Under the pieces are notes generated by a model, which saw nothing but the letters and a program-made list of their open reading frames with translations, was not told the origin of the DNA and did no database searches. From Achromobacter denitrificans NBRC 15125 (GTDB lineage: Bacteria; Pseudomonadota; Gammaproteobacteria; Burkholderiales; Burkholderiaceae_B), in contig NZ_BCTQ01000041.1 in assembly GCF_001571365.1 (NCBI RefSeq), positions 1-58,295 of the forward strand: a stretch of DNA of 58,295 nucleotides, read 5' to 3'. The translations under genes were made by a program, and so were the position numbers. How positions within the stretch are numbered: the stretch's first letter is position 1; the number at the start of each line of letters is the position of its first letter. This document shows, in pieces, positions 12,155-20,462 of the stretch.

Positions 12155-13411
12155 TTACTGTCCGACGTTCTGGCGCTGGCCCCAGGCGGGCAGCGGATAG
12201 GTGATCTTGTCGGTCACGCCGAACTCGGTGGGCCAGATCGTGCGGATCTGCCGGCCCTGCCATTGGTCCACCATGGGGAAGGCGCGGGTGTTCTCGCCGG
12301 TCTTGGGGTCGAACTTCACGCCCCAGCCCACGATGGTGGAACCCACCGGCTTGTCCAGGGCCAGGAAGGCCTGGCGCACCTTGTCCGGATCCACGCCGCC
12401 GGCGGCCGGCAGCACGTCGGACAGCAGCACCCACATCGCATTGAAGCCCATGGCCGAGTGGGCCGAGGGCTTGCGGCCGAACTTCTGCTCGTAGCGCTCG
12501 TGGAACACCTTGAACAGCGCCGCCGCTTCCGGCGTCAGGCCGCTGTCGTTGAAGTACGCCGAGGTGCCGGCGTTGAACACGCCGTTGGCGTCGTCGCCCA
12601 GCGCTTCGGCGAAATCCGGAATATTGTGGGCCCCGCCGTTGCCGATCATCGCCTTGACGTTCAGATTGGCCTCGCGCGCCTGGCGCCAGAACAGGATGCC
12701 GTCGGGCGTGTAGGAGCACGCGACGATCACGTCGGGATTGCTCGACTTCAGGCGCTGGACCAGCGAGGACAGGTCGGTGGTCTTGTAGCTGTAGCTGGAC
12801 TCGTCGACGATCTGCACGCCTTTTTCCTTCAGCCACTTGCGGGCGCCGTCCGCCACGGCCGCGCCGTAGGAACTGTCCTCGTTCAGGATGGCCACGCGCG
12901 CCTTCTCCAGCGGCACGCCCAGCTTGGGCAGGATGACGTCGGTGGCGTACTGGGCGCTGCCCTTGCCCAGCTCGCTAGCCGGGTAGATGAAGCGGAACAG
13001 GTTCTTGAAGCCGCGGCGCGTGATGTCGTCGGCCACGGCGCCCTGCTCCACGTAGATGACGCCGTTGCGCTCCGCCACCTGGCTGGCCGCGAACGAGATC
13101 GAACTGGCGTACGAACCCACCAGCACCTTGACCCCGTCGCGATTGATCAGGCGCATCGCCTGCGACGCCGCCTCGTTGGAGCCGGGCACATCGGTGGTCA
13201 GCAAGACGATCTTCTCGCCCGCCACCCCGCCCTTCTCGTTGACGAGGTCGCGCGCCAGCTCGAATCCCCGGTTCACGTCGTTGCCCAGCGAGGCCAGCGG
13301 CCCGGTCAGGGGCAGCACCACGCCGATCTTGATGTCCGCGTGCGCGCTCGCGCCCGCCGCCAGCAGGGCGGCGCAGACGGTGTTCAACAGCAATTTCCTG
13401 ACTTTCTTCAT
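12155..13411 (-). CDS. ABC transporter periplasmic substrate-binding protein, branched-chain amino acid type
   Basis: A 418-residue protein with a Sec signal peptide (basic MKKVRK start, hydrophobic core, cleavage near ASAHA-D) followed by the type-1 periplasmic binding-protein fold (Peripla_BP_6): IKIGVVLPLTGPLASLGNDV, then VLVGSYASSISFAASQVAE and NVKAMIGNGGAHN. Such proteins deliver amino acids or other small acids, amides or aromatics to LivHMGF-type permeases. It lies downstream of the genes for both permeases and both ATPases in the same operon. The specificity cannot be read; the catabolic genes around it suggest a non-amino-acid organic acid. Confidence 0.9.
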   Translation of the reverse strand: MKKVRKLLLNTVCAALLAAGASAHADIKIGVVLPLTGPLASLGNDVNRGFELARDLVNEKGGVAGEKIVLLTTDVPGSNEAASQAMRLINRDGVKVLVGSYASSISFAASQVAERNGVIYVEQGAVADDITRRGFKNLFRFIYPASELGKGSAQYATDVILPKLGVPLEKARVAILNEDSSYGAAVADGARKWLKEKGVQIVDESSYSYKTTDLSSLVQRLKSSNPDVIVACSYTPDGILFWRQAREANLNVKAMIGNGGAHNIPDFAEALGDDANGVFNAGTSAYFNDSGLTPEAAALFKVFHERYEQKFGRKPSAHSAMGFNAMWVLLSDVLPAAGGVDPDKVRQAFLALDKPVGSTIVGWGVKFDPKTGENTRAFPMVDQWQGRQIRTIWPTEFGVTDKITYPLPAWGQRQNVGQ

Positions 13412-13456
13412 GCTTGTCTCCTGTTCCGCGCATCAGGCGGGTTCTGCTCCCGGGCG

Positions 13457-14167
13457 TCAAAGGCCCAGGTAGGCTTTTCTCACTTCGGGGTTATCCATCA
13501 AATCGTCGCTGGCGCCGCTGACGGCCACGCGTCCGTGATTGATCACGTAGCCGCGGTCGGCCGCCTTGAAGGCCTGGCGGACGTTCTGCTCCACCAGCAT
13601 GACCGTGGTGCCGAGCCGGCGGATCTCCGCGATCGCCTCATACACCTTGGACACCATCACCGGCGCCAGGCCCAGCGACACTTCGTCGATCATCAACAGC
13701 TTCGGCCGGGCCATCAGGCCGCGCCCGATGGCGCACATCTGCTGCTCGCCGCCGGACAGCGTCCCCGCCATCTGGCCGGCCCGGTTCTTCAGCACGGGGA
13801 ACAGCTCGAAAATGGTGCGCAGCGTAGCGTCGCGCTGCGGCCGCGCATGCGGCGTGAACGCGCCCAGCTCCAGGTTGGTCCTGACGCTCAGGCGCGGAAA
13901 CAGCCGCCGGCCTTCCGGCACGTAGACCATGCCGCTGGCAACCACTTCGTGCGTGGAAGCGCCTTCCATCGGGCGCCCTTCCAGCTTCACCTCGCCGCGC
14001 TTGGCCGGGATCAGCGTGGCGATGGCGCGCATCAGCGTGGTCTTGCCCGCACCGTTGGATCCCACGATCGCCACCACCTCGCCCTGGTTGACCTCCAGGT
14101 CGACGCCCAGCAGCACGTCGCTATCGCCGTAGGAGGCTTCCAGGCGGCGGACTTCAAGCAAGGGCAT
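13457..14167 (-). CDS. Branched-chain-type ABC transporter ATPase, LivF-like
   Basis: One of the two ATPases powering the importer. The 236-residue protein has Walker A GSNGAGKTTLMRAI, the ABC signature LSGGEQQMCAIGRGL, Walker B LLMIDEVSLGLAP and the switch MLVEQNVRQAF; the last region is typical of LivF rather than LivG. The ATG at 14167 is chosen because GGGAG lies 6 bases upstream; an ATG six bases earlier abuts that sequence. The gene overlaps the end of the livG-like gene by 14 bases, a sign of translational coupling. Confidence 0.9.
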   Translation of the reverse strand: MPLLEVRRLEASYGDSDVLLGVDLEVNQGEVVAIVGSNGAGKTTLMRAIATLIPAKRGEVKLEGRPMEGASTHEVVASGMVYVPEGRRLFPRLSVRTNLELGAFTPHARPQRDATLRTIFELFPVLKNRAGQMAGTLSGGEQQMCAIGRGLMARPKLLMIDEVSLGLAPVMVSKVYEAIAEIRRLGTTVMLVEQNVRQAFKAADRGYVINHGRVAVSGASDDLMDNPEVRKAYLGL

Positions 14168-14873
14168 AGTCATCTCCCAGATAGGCGCGCACCACGTCGG
14201 GCTGGCGCAATACATCCCGCGGCAAGCCGTCGGCGATTTTCTGTCCCTGGTTCAGGACCACGACGCGATCGGCCACGTTGAGCACCGCTTCGATGTTGTG
14301 CTCCACCAGGACCACGGTCATGCCGTCGGCGCGCAGTTCGCGGATCAGATCCAGCAGCTTGTGCACCTCGGGCTGGTTGAGGCCGGCCATGACCTCGTCC
14401 AGCAGGATCAGGCCGGGCCGCGTCGCCAGGGCGCGCGCGATCTCCAGGCGCTTCTTGCCGCTGATGGTGAGCGCCGCGCCGAGATGCCGCTCGCGCCCGG
14501 CCAGGCCGACGCGGGCGATCACGGCCCGCGCCCGCTCGCGCGCCTCGGCGATGTTGGCGGTGTGCCCCAGCGCGGCCACCAGCACGGTATCCAGCACCGT
14601 CATGGACGGGAACAGCTGCGGAATCTGGAACGTGCGCGCCAGACCGGCGCGGCAGATGCGCGGCCCGTCCAGGCTGTCCAGCGACAGCCCGCGGAACCGG
14701 ATCGATCCGCCGTCGCAGGGCAAGGCGCCCGCCACCAGGTTGAACAGCGTGGTCTTGCCCGCGCCGTTCGGGCCGATGAGGGCGACGATCTCGCCCTCGG
14801 CCACGGTCAGGCTCACCTGGTTGACGGCGATGAGGCCGCCGAACCGCTTTTCCACTCGATCGACTTCAAGCAT
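14154..14873 (-). CDS. Branched-chain-type ABC transporter ATPase, LivG-like
   Basis: The second ATPase of the importer, 239 residues: Walker A GPNGAGKTTLFNLVAG, a signature region LTISGKKRLEIARAL that replaces the canonical LSGGQ, Walker B LILLDEVMAGLNQPE and switch LVEHNIEAVL. The variant signature is common in LivG proteins. The start at 14873 is supported by AAGGAGG nine bases upstream; a TTG at 14894 is possible but lies inside the region of that ribosome-binding site. It overlaps the livM-like gene by 8 bases. Confidence 0.9.
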   Translation of the reverse strand: MLEVDRVEKRFGGLIAVNQVSLTVAEGEIVALIGPNGAGKTTLFNLVAGALPCDGGSIRFRGLSLDSLDGPRICRAGLARTFQIPQLFPSMTVLDTVLVAALGHTANIAEARERARAVIARVGLAGRERHLGAALTISGKKRLEIARALATRPGLILLDEVMAGLNQPEVHKLLDLIRELRADGMTVVLVEHNIEAVLNVADRVVVLNQGQKIADGLPRDVLRQPDVVRAYLGDDYALA

Positions 14874-15870
14874 CGCTTGCGGCCTCCTTGGCAATCGCCG
14901 CCTTGCGGGCGCGGCGGGCCGACCAGGCCCCGATCACGCCCTGGGGCAGCAGCATCACGATCACGATCAACAGGCCCCCGTAGACCACCAGGTGCGCGCC
15001 CGCGCCCGCGTTGCCCAGCCAGTCGCGCAGGAACTCCTGCAGCGGCAGCGCGATCACCGCGCCCAGCACGGGGCCCAGCAGCGTGCCGACGCCGCCCAGG
15101 ATGGTCATCAGCGCGAGGTCGATGGAGATCGAGGTCGCGAAGACCGTGGCGGGTTCGATGTACAGGACGTATTGCGCCATCAGCGTGCCGCCCACCGAGG
15201 TGAAGCCCGCGCTGACCAGGAACGCGATCAGCTTGTAGCGGCGCAGGTCGATGCCGCTGGCCTGGGCCGCCTCTTCGTTGTCGCGCACCGCCCGCAGGTA
15301 GTACCCGACGCGGCTGCGCGTGAGCGCGTACACCACGGCGCAGACCAGCAGCATGAAGCAGCCGGCCAGGAGGGCGTAGCTGCGCGGCTCGGCGAAGATC
15401 ATGCGTCCGAACCCGGGCTGGTAGTCGATGGTGATGCCGTAGGGAATGTCGGCCTTCCGGCGCACCCACAGCAGCACGATCCGCACCGTCTCGCCCACCG
15501 CGATGGTCGACATGGCGAAGAACACGCCGCGCAGCCTGAACACCGGATACGAGATCAGGAAGGCCAGCAGCACGGATATCCCCACGCCCGCCAGCATGCC
15601 CAGCCATGGGCTGACGCCGGCCATGGTGTACAGCAGGGTCGAGCTGTACGCCCCGATGCCGAAGAACGCGGTATGCCCCAGGGAGAACTGCCCCGCGTAG
15701 CCGCCCAGCAGGTTCCAGGCCGACGCCAGCCCCGCGTAGAGCATCACCAGGAACAGGAGATTGAGATAGAAGCGGTCGGTGATCGCCAGCGGCAGGAGCA
15801 CGGCCGCCGCCACCATGATCGCGATGCCGGCGCCGTCGCCCCTGCGCCATTCCAGCCAATGCATATTCAT
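14866..15870 (-). CDS. Branched-chain-type ABC transporter permease, LivM-like
   Basis: A 334-residue inner-membrane permease with about ten hydrophobic segments and the LivM hallmarks NLLGGYAGQFSLGHTAFFG, RVGYYLRAVRDNEEAAQASG (cytoplasmic coupling loop) and LALMTILGGVGTLLGPVLGA. The ATG at 15870 follows GGAAGG and overlaps the livH-like stop codon in an ATGA junction, so the two permeases are probably translationally coupled. The C-terminal basic tail ends at the livG-like start. Confidence 0.92.
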   Translation of the reverse strand: MNMHWLEWRRGDGAGIAIMVAAAVLLPLAITDRFYLNLLFLVMLYAGLASAWNLLGGYAGQFSLGHTAFFGIGAYSSTLLYTMAGVSPWLGMLAGVGISVLLAFLISYPVFRLRGVFFAMSTIAVGETVRIVLLWVRRKADIPYGITIDYQPGFGRMIFAEPRSYALLAGCFMLLVCAVVYALTRSRVGYYLRAVRDNEEAAQASGIDLRRYKLIAFLVSAGFTSVGGTLMAQYVLYIEPATVFATSISIDLALMTILGGVGTLLGPVLGAVIALPLQEFLRDWLGNAGAGAHLVVYGGLLIVIVMLLPQGVIGAWSARRARKAAIAKEAASDA

Positions 15871-16751
15871 TTCAGACCTTCCTTTTCCGCGCCCTTGACG
15901 CCGAACAAGCCATTGGGCAGGAACGACAGCAGCAGGATCAGCAGCACGAAGTGGGTGGCCTCCTTCAGGTCGGGTTCGAGGTAGCCGACGAAGGTTTCGA
16001 TCAGCCCCAGGATGATGCCGCCCGCCAGCGTGCCCGCGACGTTGCCCAGCCCGCCCAGCACCACCACCACGAAGGAGATCAGCACGAAGCTGGAACCCAC
16101 CGAGGGATAGGCATAGAAGCTGGGGATCAGCACGCCTCCGGCCAGCGTGGTCAGGCCGATGCCCAGCGCGAAGGCCACGGCCAGCGTCTTGTTGATGTTG
16201 ATCCCCACCAGGCGCGCCGCCGAAAGGTCTTGCGAGACCGCTTCGATGGCCTTGCCCATGTAGGTGCGCTTGATGAAGAGCATCGTCAGGGCCATGGCAG
16301 CCATCGCGAACAGGAACGACACCAGCCGGGTGCTGCTCACGTGCCCGCCGAACAGCGCGATCGACTCCCGCGCCGGCTCGAACACCTGCACGGTGAGGTA
16401 GTCGGCCGAGAACAGCATCAGCGCCAGGTTCTGCAGCACCAGGGACAGCCCCAGCGTGGCGAACACCTGCGTCATTTCGCTGCGGTAGATCGTGTACCGG
16501 ATCAGCCCCAGGTAGAACGCCACGCCGATCGCGGCGCCCGCCAGGAAGATCAGCGGCGCGCCCCAATAGGGATCCAGCCCCGCCAGCTTCCACAGCCAGA
16601 ACGCCGCGTACATCCCGATCATCAGGAATTCGCCATGCGCGAAGTTGACGACCTTGGCCACGCCGAAAATGAGGTTGAGCCCCATGGCGCCAAGCGCGTA
16701 TACGCCGCCGAGCAATATCCCCGACAGCGCAAGTTGAATCAGAACTTCCAT
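15867..16751 (-). CDS. Branched-chain-type ABC transporter permease, LivH-like
   Basis: A 294-residue inner-membrane permease pairing with the LivM-like protein. It starts with the typical LivH segment LSGILLGGVYALGAMGLNLI, then GVAKVVNFAHGEFLMIG and GLGNVAGTLAGGIILG near the C-terminus, with about eight hydrophobic helices. The ATG at 16751 is preceded by GGGAGGGGAA; longer in-frame readings lack protein character. The stop overlaps the next start (ATGA). Confidence 0.92.
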   Translation of the reverse strand: MEVLIQLALSGILLGGVYALGAMGLNLIFGVAKVVNFAHGEFLMIGMYAAFWLWKLAGLDPYWGAPLIFLAGAAIGVAFYLGLIRYTIYRSEMTQVFATLGLSLVLQNLALMLFSADYLTVQVFEPARESIALFGGHVSSTRLVSFLFAMAAMALTMLFIKRTYMGKAIEAVSQDLSAARLVGININKTLAVAFALGIGLTTLAGGVLIPSFYAYPSVGSSFVLISFVVVVLGGLGNVAGTLAGGIILGLIETFVGYLEPDLKEATHFVLLILLLSFLPNGLFGVKGAEKEGLK

Positions 16752-16819
16752 TTCCCCTCCCGAACGCGCGTCGGCGCAGGCCCGTCGGCGGGCCTGCGCG
16801 CGGGTCGGCCGTTCAGCCT

Positions 16820-17776
16820 CTAGTTGGTCATCCGCGGCAGATTCGCCGCCTTGATGGCGCGCCCCATTTGTTCGTAGGTGGCGTCGACCATCCGGGCGTA
16901 GTCCTGGCCCGGCATCCACACCGGGTCCACGCCCAGCTGCTTGTAGGTCTGCCGCAGGCGGTCGGACGCCACGGCGGCCTTGGAGGATTGCTCCAGGCGC
17001 GCCCGCACCGGTTCCGGCGTGCCCTTGGGCACCGCCAGGCCCAGCCAGGAATCGATCTCGACGTCGTAGCCGGCCTCCTTCAGCGTCGGCACGTCGGGAA
17101 ATTCCGGCCAGCGCACCGGGCTCGCCGAGGCCAGCAGGCGCAGGCGGCCCGACTGGATGTAGCTGGTGACGTCCGACGGGTTCTGGACGATGGCGTCGAC
17201 CTGCTTGCCCAGCAGGGCCGACACGGTTTCGCTGCCGGACTTGTAGGACACCTGCTCGAACTTGGCGCCGGTGACGCGGCCGAGGTCGAACATGGCCAGG
17301 TTGTTGGGCGCGGACGGCGCGCCGAAGAAAATGCCCGGCCCCTGCTTGGCGGCGGCGACCAGGTCGGCCACGGTCTGGTAGGGAGAGTCCGCGCGCACCA
17401 CCACGCCATAGCGGTAGCGGCCGTAGGCGGCGACGAATTCGAAGTCGCGCGCGGCATACGGGATGGTCATCAGGTGCGGCATGATGGCGATGGACGAGAG
17501 CGTCACCACGCCCACGTTGTAGCCGTCGGCCGCCTGCTTGGCCACGTAGGCCGGGCCGATGGTGCCCAGCGCGCCGGGCCGGTTGAACACCACGACGGCG
17601 CGGCCCAGGTCGGCTTCCATCGCGCGGGCCAGCTCGCGGCTGGCGACGTCCGTATTGCCGCCCGCGCCGTAATTGACCGTCAGCGTGACCTCCTTGTCCG
17701 GCCAGGCCAGGGCGGGAGCGTGCGCCGCGCAGAGCGTGGCGGTGGCCAGCGCCGCCAGCAATGATGCTGCTTTCAT
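16820..17776 (-). CDS. Bug-family (TctC) periplasmic solute receptor
   Basis: A 318-residue extracytoplasmic receptor of the tripartite tricarboxylate transporter type, very abundant in Bordetella and relatives (Bug proteins). A signal peptide (MKAASLLAALATATLCAAHA..., cleavage near ALA-WP) precedes WPDKEVTLTVNYGAGGNTDV, then VVFNRPGALGTIGPAYVAKQAADGY, each matching conserved Bug strands. Bug receptors usually bind carboxylates or amides. There is no tctA or tctB membrane gene nearby; instead the gene lies between the SDR gene and a complete Liv-type ABC importer, so the operon encodes two receptors. It may work with distant TctAB proteins or in sensing. Confidence 0.9.
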   Translation of the reverse strand: MKAASLLAALATATLCAAHAPALAWPDKEVTLTVNYGAGGNTDVASRELARAMEADLGRAVVVFNRPGALGTIGPAYVAKQAADGYNVGVVTLSSIAIMPHLMTIPYAARDFEFVAAYGRYRYGVVVRADSPYQTVADLVAAAKQGPGIFFGAPSAPNNLAMFDLGRVTGAKFEQVSYKSGSETVSALLGKQVDAIVQNPSDVTSYIQSGRLRLLASASPVRWPEFPDVPTLKEAGYDVEIDSWLGLAVPKGTPEPVRARLEQSSKAAVASDRLRQTYKQLGVDPVWMPGQDYARMVDATYEQMGRAIKAANLPRMTN

Positions 17777-17816
17777 GTTTGTCTCCTGTTTGGTTTCTTG
17801 TTCGCGGGCCGCGCGC

Positions 17817-18572
17817 TCAGGGCATGTAGAAGCCGCCGTTGACGTCGAGGATGGCGCCGTTGATGAAGCCGGACTCCTCGGCCGCCAGGAACACCATCGC
17901 CGCGGCCACCTCCTCCGGCGTGCCCAGGCGGCGCGCCGGAATCTGCGCCGCGTAGTTCTCGTTCACCGACGGCGCGGCCTGCTGCGCCATCTCGGTCAGG
18001 ATGCGGCCCGGCGTGACCGCGTTGGCCGTGATGCCGGACGGCCCCATCTCGGCGGCGATCGCGCGGGTCAGGCCCAGCACCCCGGCCTTGGACGCCATGT
18101 AGCTGCCGCCGGCCACCAGCGACTTGGCGCGGCCCGCCAGCGAAGACACGTTGACGATGCGCCCCCAGCCCTGGTCGCGCATCGCCGGCAGCACCATCTG
18201 GCACAGCCGCAGGATGGACGTCAGGTTCACTTGCAGCACCAGGTCCCATTCGGCGGGCGCGATGTCCAGGATGCCGGAGGAATTGCCGTTGGCCTGCTTG
18301 GGCGAGATGCCGGCGTTGTTCATCAGCACCGACACCGGGCCCCAGGCTTCGCGCGCGCCGTCGACCAGCGCCTGCATGGCGGCGTAGTCGGTCACGTCGG
18401 CGCACTCCGCGCGCAGCCGGTCGGACGGGCCACCCAGCTTCTGCGCGTCCACCCCTTCCCGGCTGACCGCCAGCACGCGGTAGCCCTTGGCCAGCAGCAG
18501 GCGCGCCACTTCCAGGCCGATGCCGCGTCCCGCGCCCGTCACCAGGGCGACTTTGCTCGGATCGCGCTTCAT
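17817..18572 (-). CDS. SDR-family NAD(P)-dependent oxidoreductase
   Basis: A 251-residue classical short-chain dehydrogenase/reductase. The N-terminal cofactor site is TGAGRGIGLEVARLLL, the NNAGIS motif follows, and the catalytic triad is Ser in IVNVSSLAGR, Tyr and Lys in YMASKAGVLGLTRA. After that come GITANAVTPGRI and the terminal INGAILDVNGGFYM. It probably interconverts an alcohol and a ketone of the operon's substrate. Its ATG overlaps the stop of the ThDP-enzyme gene (ATGA), so the two enzymes are likely made in step. Confidence 0.9.
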   Translation of the reverse strand: MKRDPSKVALVTGAGRGIGLEVARLLLAKGYRVLAVSREGVDAQKLGGPSDRLRAECADVTDYAAMQALVDGAREAWGPVSVLMNNAGISPKQANGNSSGILDIAPAEWDLVLQVNLTSILRLCQMVLPAMRDQGWGRIVNVSSLAGRAKSLVAGGSYMASKAGVLGLTRAIAAEMGPSGITANAVTPGRILTEMAQQAAPSVNENYAAQIPARRLGTPEEVAAAMVFLAAEESGFINGAILDVNGGFYMP

Positions 18573-20296
18573 GCCTGGCCCGCCGTGAAGAACGTGATGG
18601 GCGGGAAGGCGTTCTCGTCGCAGATGACTTCGATCAGGGTGGTCTGCTCGGCGCCGCGCGCCTCGCGCAAGGCGCCGGCGAGGTCGGCCGGCGCTTCGAC
18701 GCGCACGCCCAGGCAGCCCGCCGCGCGGGCGATGGCGGCATGGTCCACGGGATGGAAATGCACCGCGGAGGTATGGGCGCCGAACTTCACGTTCTCGGCG
18801 TGCTTCTGGAAGCCCAGGATGCCGTTGTTGATCACCACCAGCGTGACCTTGATCCCCATGCGCCGGGCGGTTTCCAGTTCCGACCACACGTGGGCGAAGC
18901 CGCCGTCGCCCACCACGCAGACCACGTGGGCGTCCGGCTTCGCGACCTTCGCGCCCATGGCCATCGGGAAGCCCCAGCCCAATCCCGCCAGGCCGCGCGG
19001 CGTCAGGAAGCGCATGCCGGGCGCGAGCGAGGTCAGGTAATTGGCGATCCAGATGGACGAATAGCTGGCGTCGGCGACCACGATGGTGTCGGCGTCCACG
19101 TCCTGGCGGATTTCCTCCAGCAGGCGCTCCGGGCGGATCGGTTGCTGGTCCGACAGGCGGACCGAGCGCGACGCCTCCCAGGACGAGGCGCGGCCGGCCT
19201 GGATGGCGGTCTCCAGCGCGGGGCGGCGCGCCTGGGCGGCCGACAGGTCGCGGCCCGCCAGTTCGCCCAGCAGGGCCTTGAGCGTTTCCCGCGCGTCGCC
19301 CGCCAGGCGCAGCGCTTCGTAGTTGCGGCCGATCTCGCCGCCGTCGACGTCGATATGGATGTAGCGGGCGTTCTGGGGATAGAGCTTCCAGGAGTCGGTG
19401 GCGTTCTGGTTGGTGCGCGTGCCCACCAGCAGCACCACGTCGGCGTCGGCGATGAGCGGGCGCAGGTCGCGGCTGGCGCCATTGGGCCCCATGAAGTAGC
19501 CGACCACGCCCAGCGACAGCGGATGCCGTTCGTCGGTGCTGCCCTTGCCCATCACGGTGGTGCCCACGGGCAGGTGCGCCGCTTCCTGCAATGCGGCCAG
19601 CGCCTGCGCGGCCCCGGAGACGTGCACGCCGCCGCCGGCGATGACCACGGGCCGCTGCGCGCCGGCCAGCAGGTCGGCCGCGGCCTTGACCGCGTCGCTC
19701 GCGGCCACGCTGCGGTCCAGCGGGAAATGGCCCAGGCTGGCATGCCGCTGCGACGCGGCGGCGGCTTCGTTCAGCAGGTCGGCCGGCAGCATCAGCGCCA
19801 CCGGCCCCGGGCGGCCCGAGCAGGCGATCGCGAAGGCCTGGTCCACGTAGTCCTCGACGCGCGAGGCCTCGGTGACGCGGCGGACCCACTTGGTGCAGGA
19901 GGTGAACAGGCCGATGTGGTCGAACTCCTGGAAGGCGTTCTTGTCGGTCTGGTCGCGGTTGACGTCCTGCACCAGCGCGATCACGGGAATGGACACCTTC
20001 AGCGCCTCGGCCAGCGGCGGCACGAGCAGAGTGGCGGCCGGGCCGTTCTGCGCGGTCACCACGGCGGGCTTGCCGGTGATGCGGGCGTAGCCGTCGGCCA
20101 TGTAGCCGCCGGCGTTCTCGCTGCGGTAGGCCACCTGGGTCAGGCCGAGTTCCTCGCAAGCCAGGTGCAGCATGCTGGGCAGGCTCTGGCCGAATACGTG
20201 CGTCACGCCATGGCGGATCAGCGCCCGCGCGATCAGATGGGCCACGGTGCCATGGTTCGTCAGGCCGGGAGCGGCCAGGGGGTGCAGCGTCGACAT
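18569..20296 (-). CDS. Thiamine diphosphate-dependent enzyme, acetolactate synthase-like
   Basis: A 575-residue three-domain ThDP enzyme of the acetolactate synthase/decarboxylase/sulfoacetaldehyde acetyltransferase superfamily. The N-terminal PYR domain has HGVTHVFGQSLP and the conserved catalytic Glu in YRSENAGGYMADGYAR; the middle domain contains GGGVHVSGA; the C-terminal PP domain has the Mg/ThDP motif VVGDGGFAH ... VINNGILGFQK. Acetolactate synthases usually carry other residues in the active-site loops and have a regulatory-subunit partner, which is absent here, so a catabolic lyase or decarboxylase is likelier. AGGAG lies six bases before the ATG. First gene of the operon. Confidence 0.88.
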   Translation of the reverse strand: MSTLHPLAAPGLTNHGTVAHLIARALIRHGVTHVFGQSLPSMLHLACEELGLTQVAYRSENAGGYMADGYARITGKPAVVTAQNGPAATLLVPPLAEALKVSIPVIALVQDVNRDQTDKNAFQEFDHIGLFTSCTKWVRRVTEASRVEDYVDQAFAIACSGRPGPVALMLPADLLNEAAAASQRHASLGHFPLDRSVAASDAVKAAADLLAGAQRPVVIAGGGVHVSGAAQALAALQEAAHLPVGTTVMGKGSTDERHPLSLGVVGYFMGPNGASRDLRPLIADADVVLLVGTRTNQNATDSWKLYPQNARYIHIDVDGGEIGRNYEALRLAGDARETLKALLGELAGRDLSAAQARRPALETAIQAGRASSWEASRSVRLSDQQPIRPERLLEEIRQDVDADTIVVADASYSSIWIANYLTSLAPGMRFLTPRGLAGLGWGFPMAMGAKVAKPDAHVVCVVGDGGFAHVWSELETARRMGIKVTLVVINNGILGFQKHAENVKFGAHTSAVHFHPVDHAAIARAAGCLGVRVEAPADLAGALREARGAEQTTLIEVICDENAFPPITFFTAGQA

Positions 20297-20309
20297 CTCG
20301 TCTCCTGTT

Positions 20310-20327
20310 TATATTTTATAAAATATA
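20310..20327. promoter_or_regulatory. Perfect 18-bp palindrome, probable GntR operator
   Basis: TATATTTTATAAAATATA is identical to its reverse complement. It lies between the divergent ThDP-enzyme and GntR genes, 13 bases from the ThDP-enzyme start codon and over the likely -10 element of that promoter. A bound regulator there would block transcription of the catabolic operon. The assignment to the neighbouring GntR protein is inferred. Confidence 0.65.
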
Positions 20328-20351
20328 GATGGCGATCAAGAGCCTCGTCAA
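20322..20351 (-). promoter_or_regulatory. Sigma-70 promoter of the catabolic operon
   Basis: On the minus strand TTGACG (20351-20346) is followed after 18 bases by TATATT (20327-20322). Both match the consensus at five of six positions. The predicted start near 20315 gives a short leader containing the AGGAG of the first gene. The -10 hexamer lies inside the 18-bp palindrome. Confidence 0.6.
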
Positions 20352-20357
20352 TAATTT

Positions 20358-20374
20358 TATTTTTTACAAAATAC
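20358..20374. promoter_or_regulatory. Second, degenerate copy of the GntR-type operator
   Basis: TATTTTTTACAAAATAC matches the first 17 bases of the perfect palindrome at 14 positions. It lies just upstream of the operon's -35 hexamer and toward the gntR gene, about 48 bases centre to centre from the first site. A pair of sites would allow cooperative binding and autoregulation of gntR. Confidence 0.45.
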
Positions 20375-20462
20375 AAAATGTGGCCGCGGCGGAACGGTAG
20401 AATCGGCTAACCCAAGCCTTGCCCCTGCCCACGCATGCGGCCCGGCCGACCAGGAATACGGA

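Noticed and set aside
18569..20296. Biosynthetic acetolactate synthase (IlvB/IlvI)
   Set aside because: No small regulatory subunit gene follows and the operon is catabolic in content; a different ThDP lyase is likelier.
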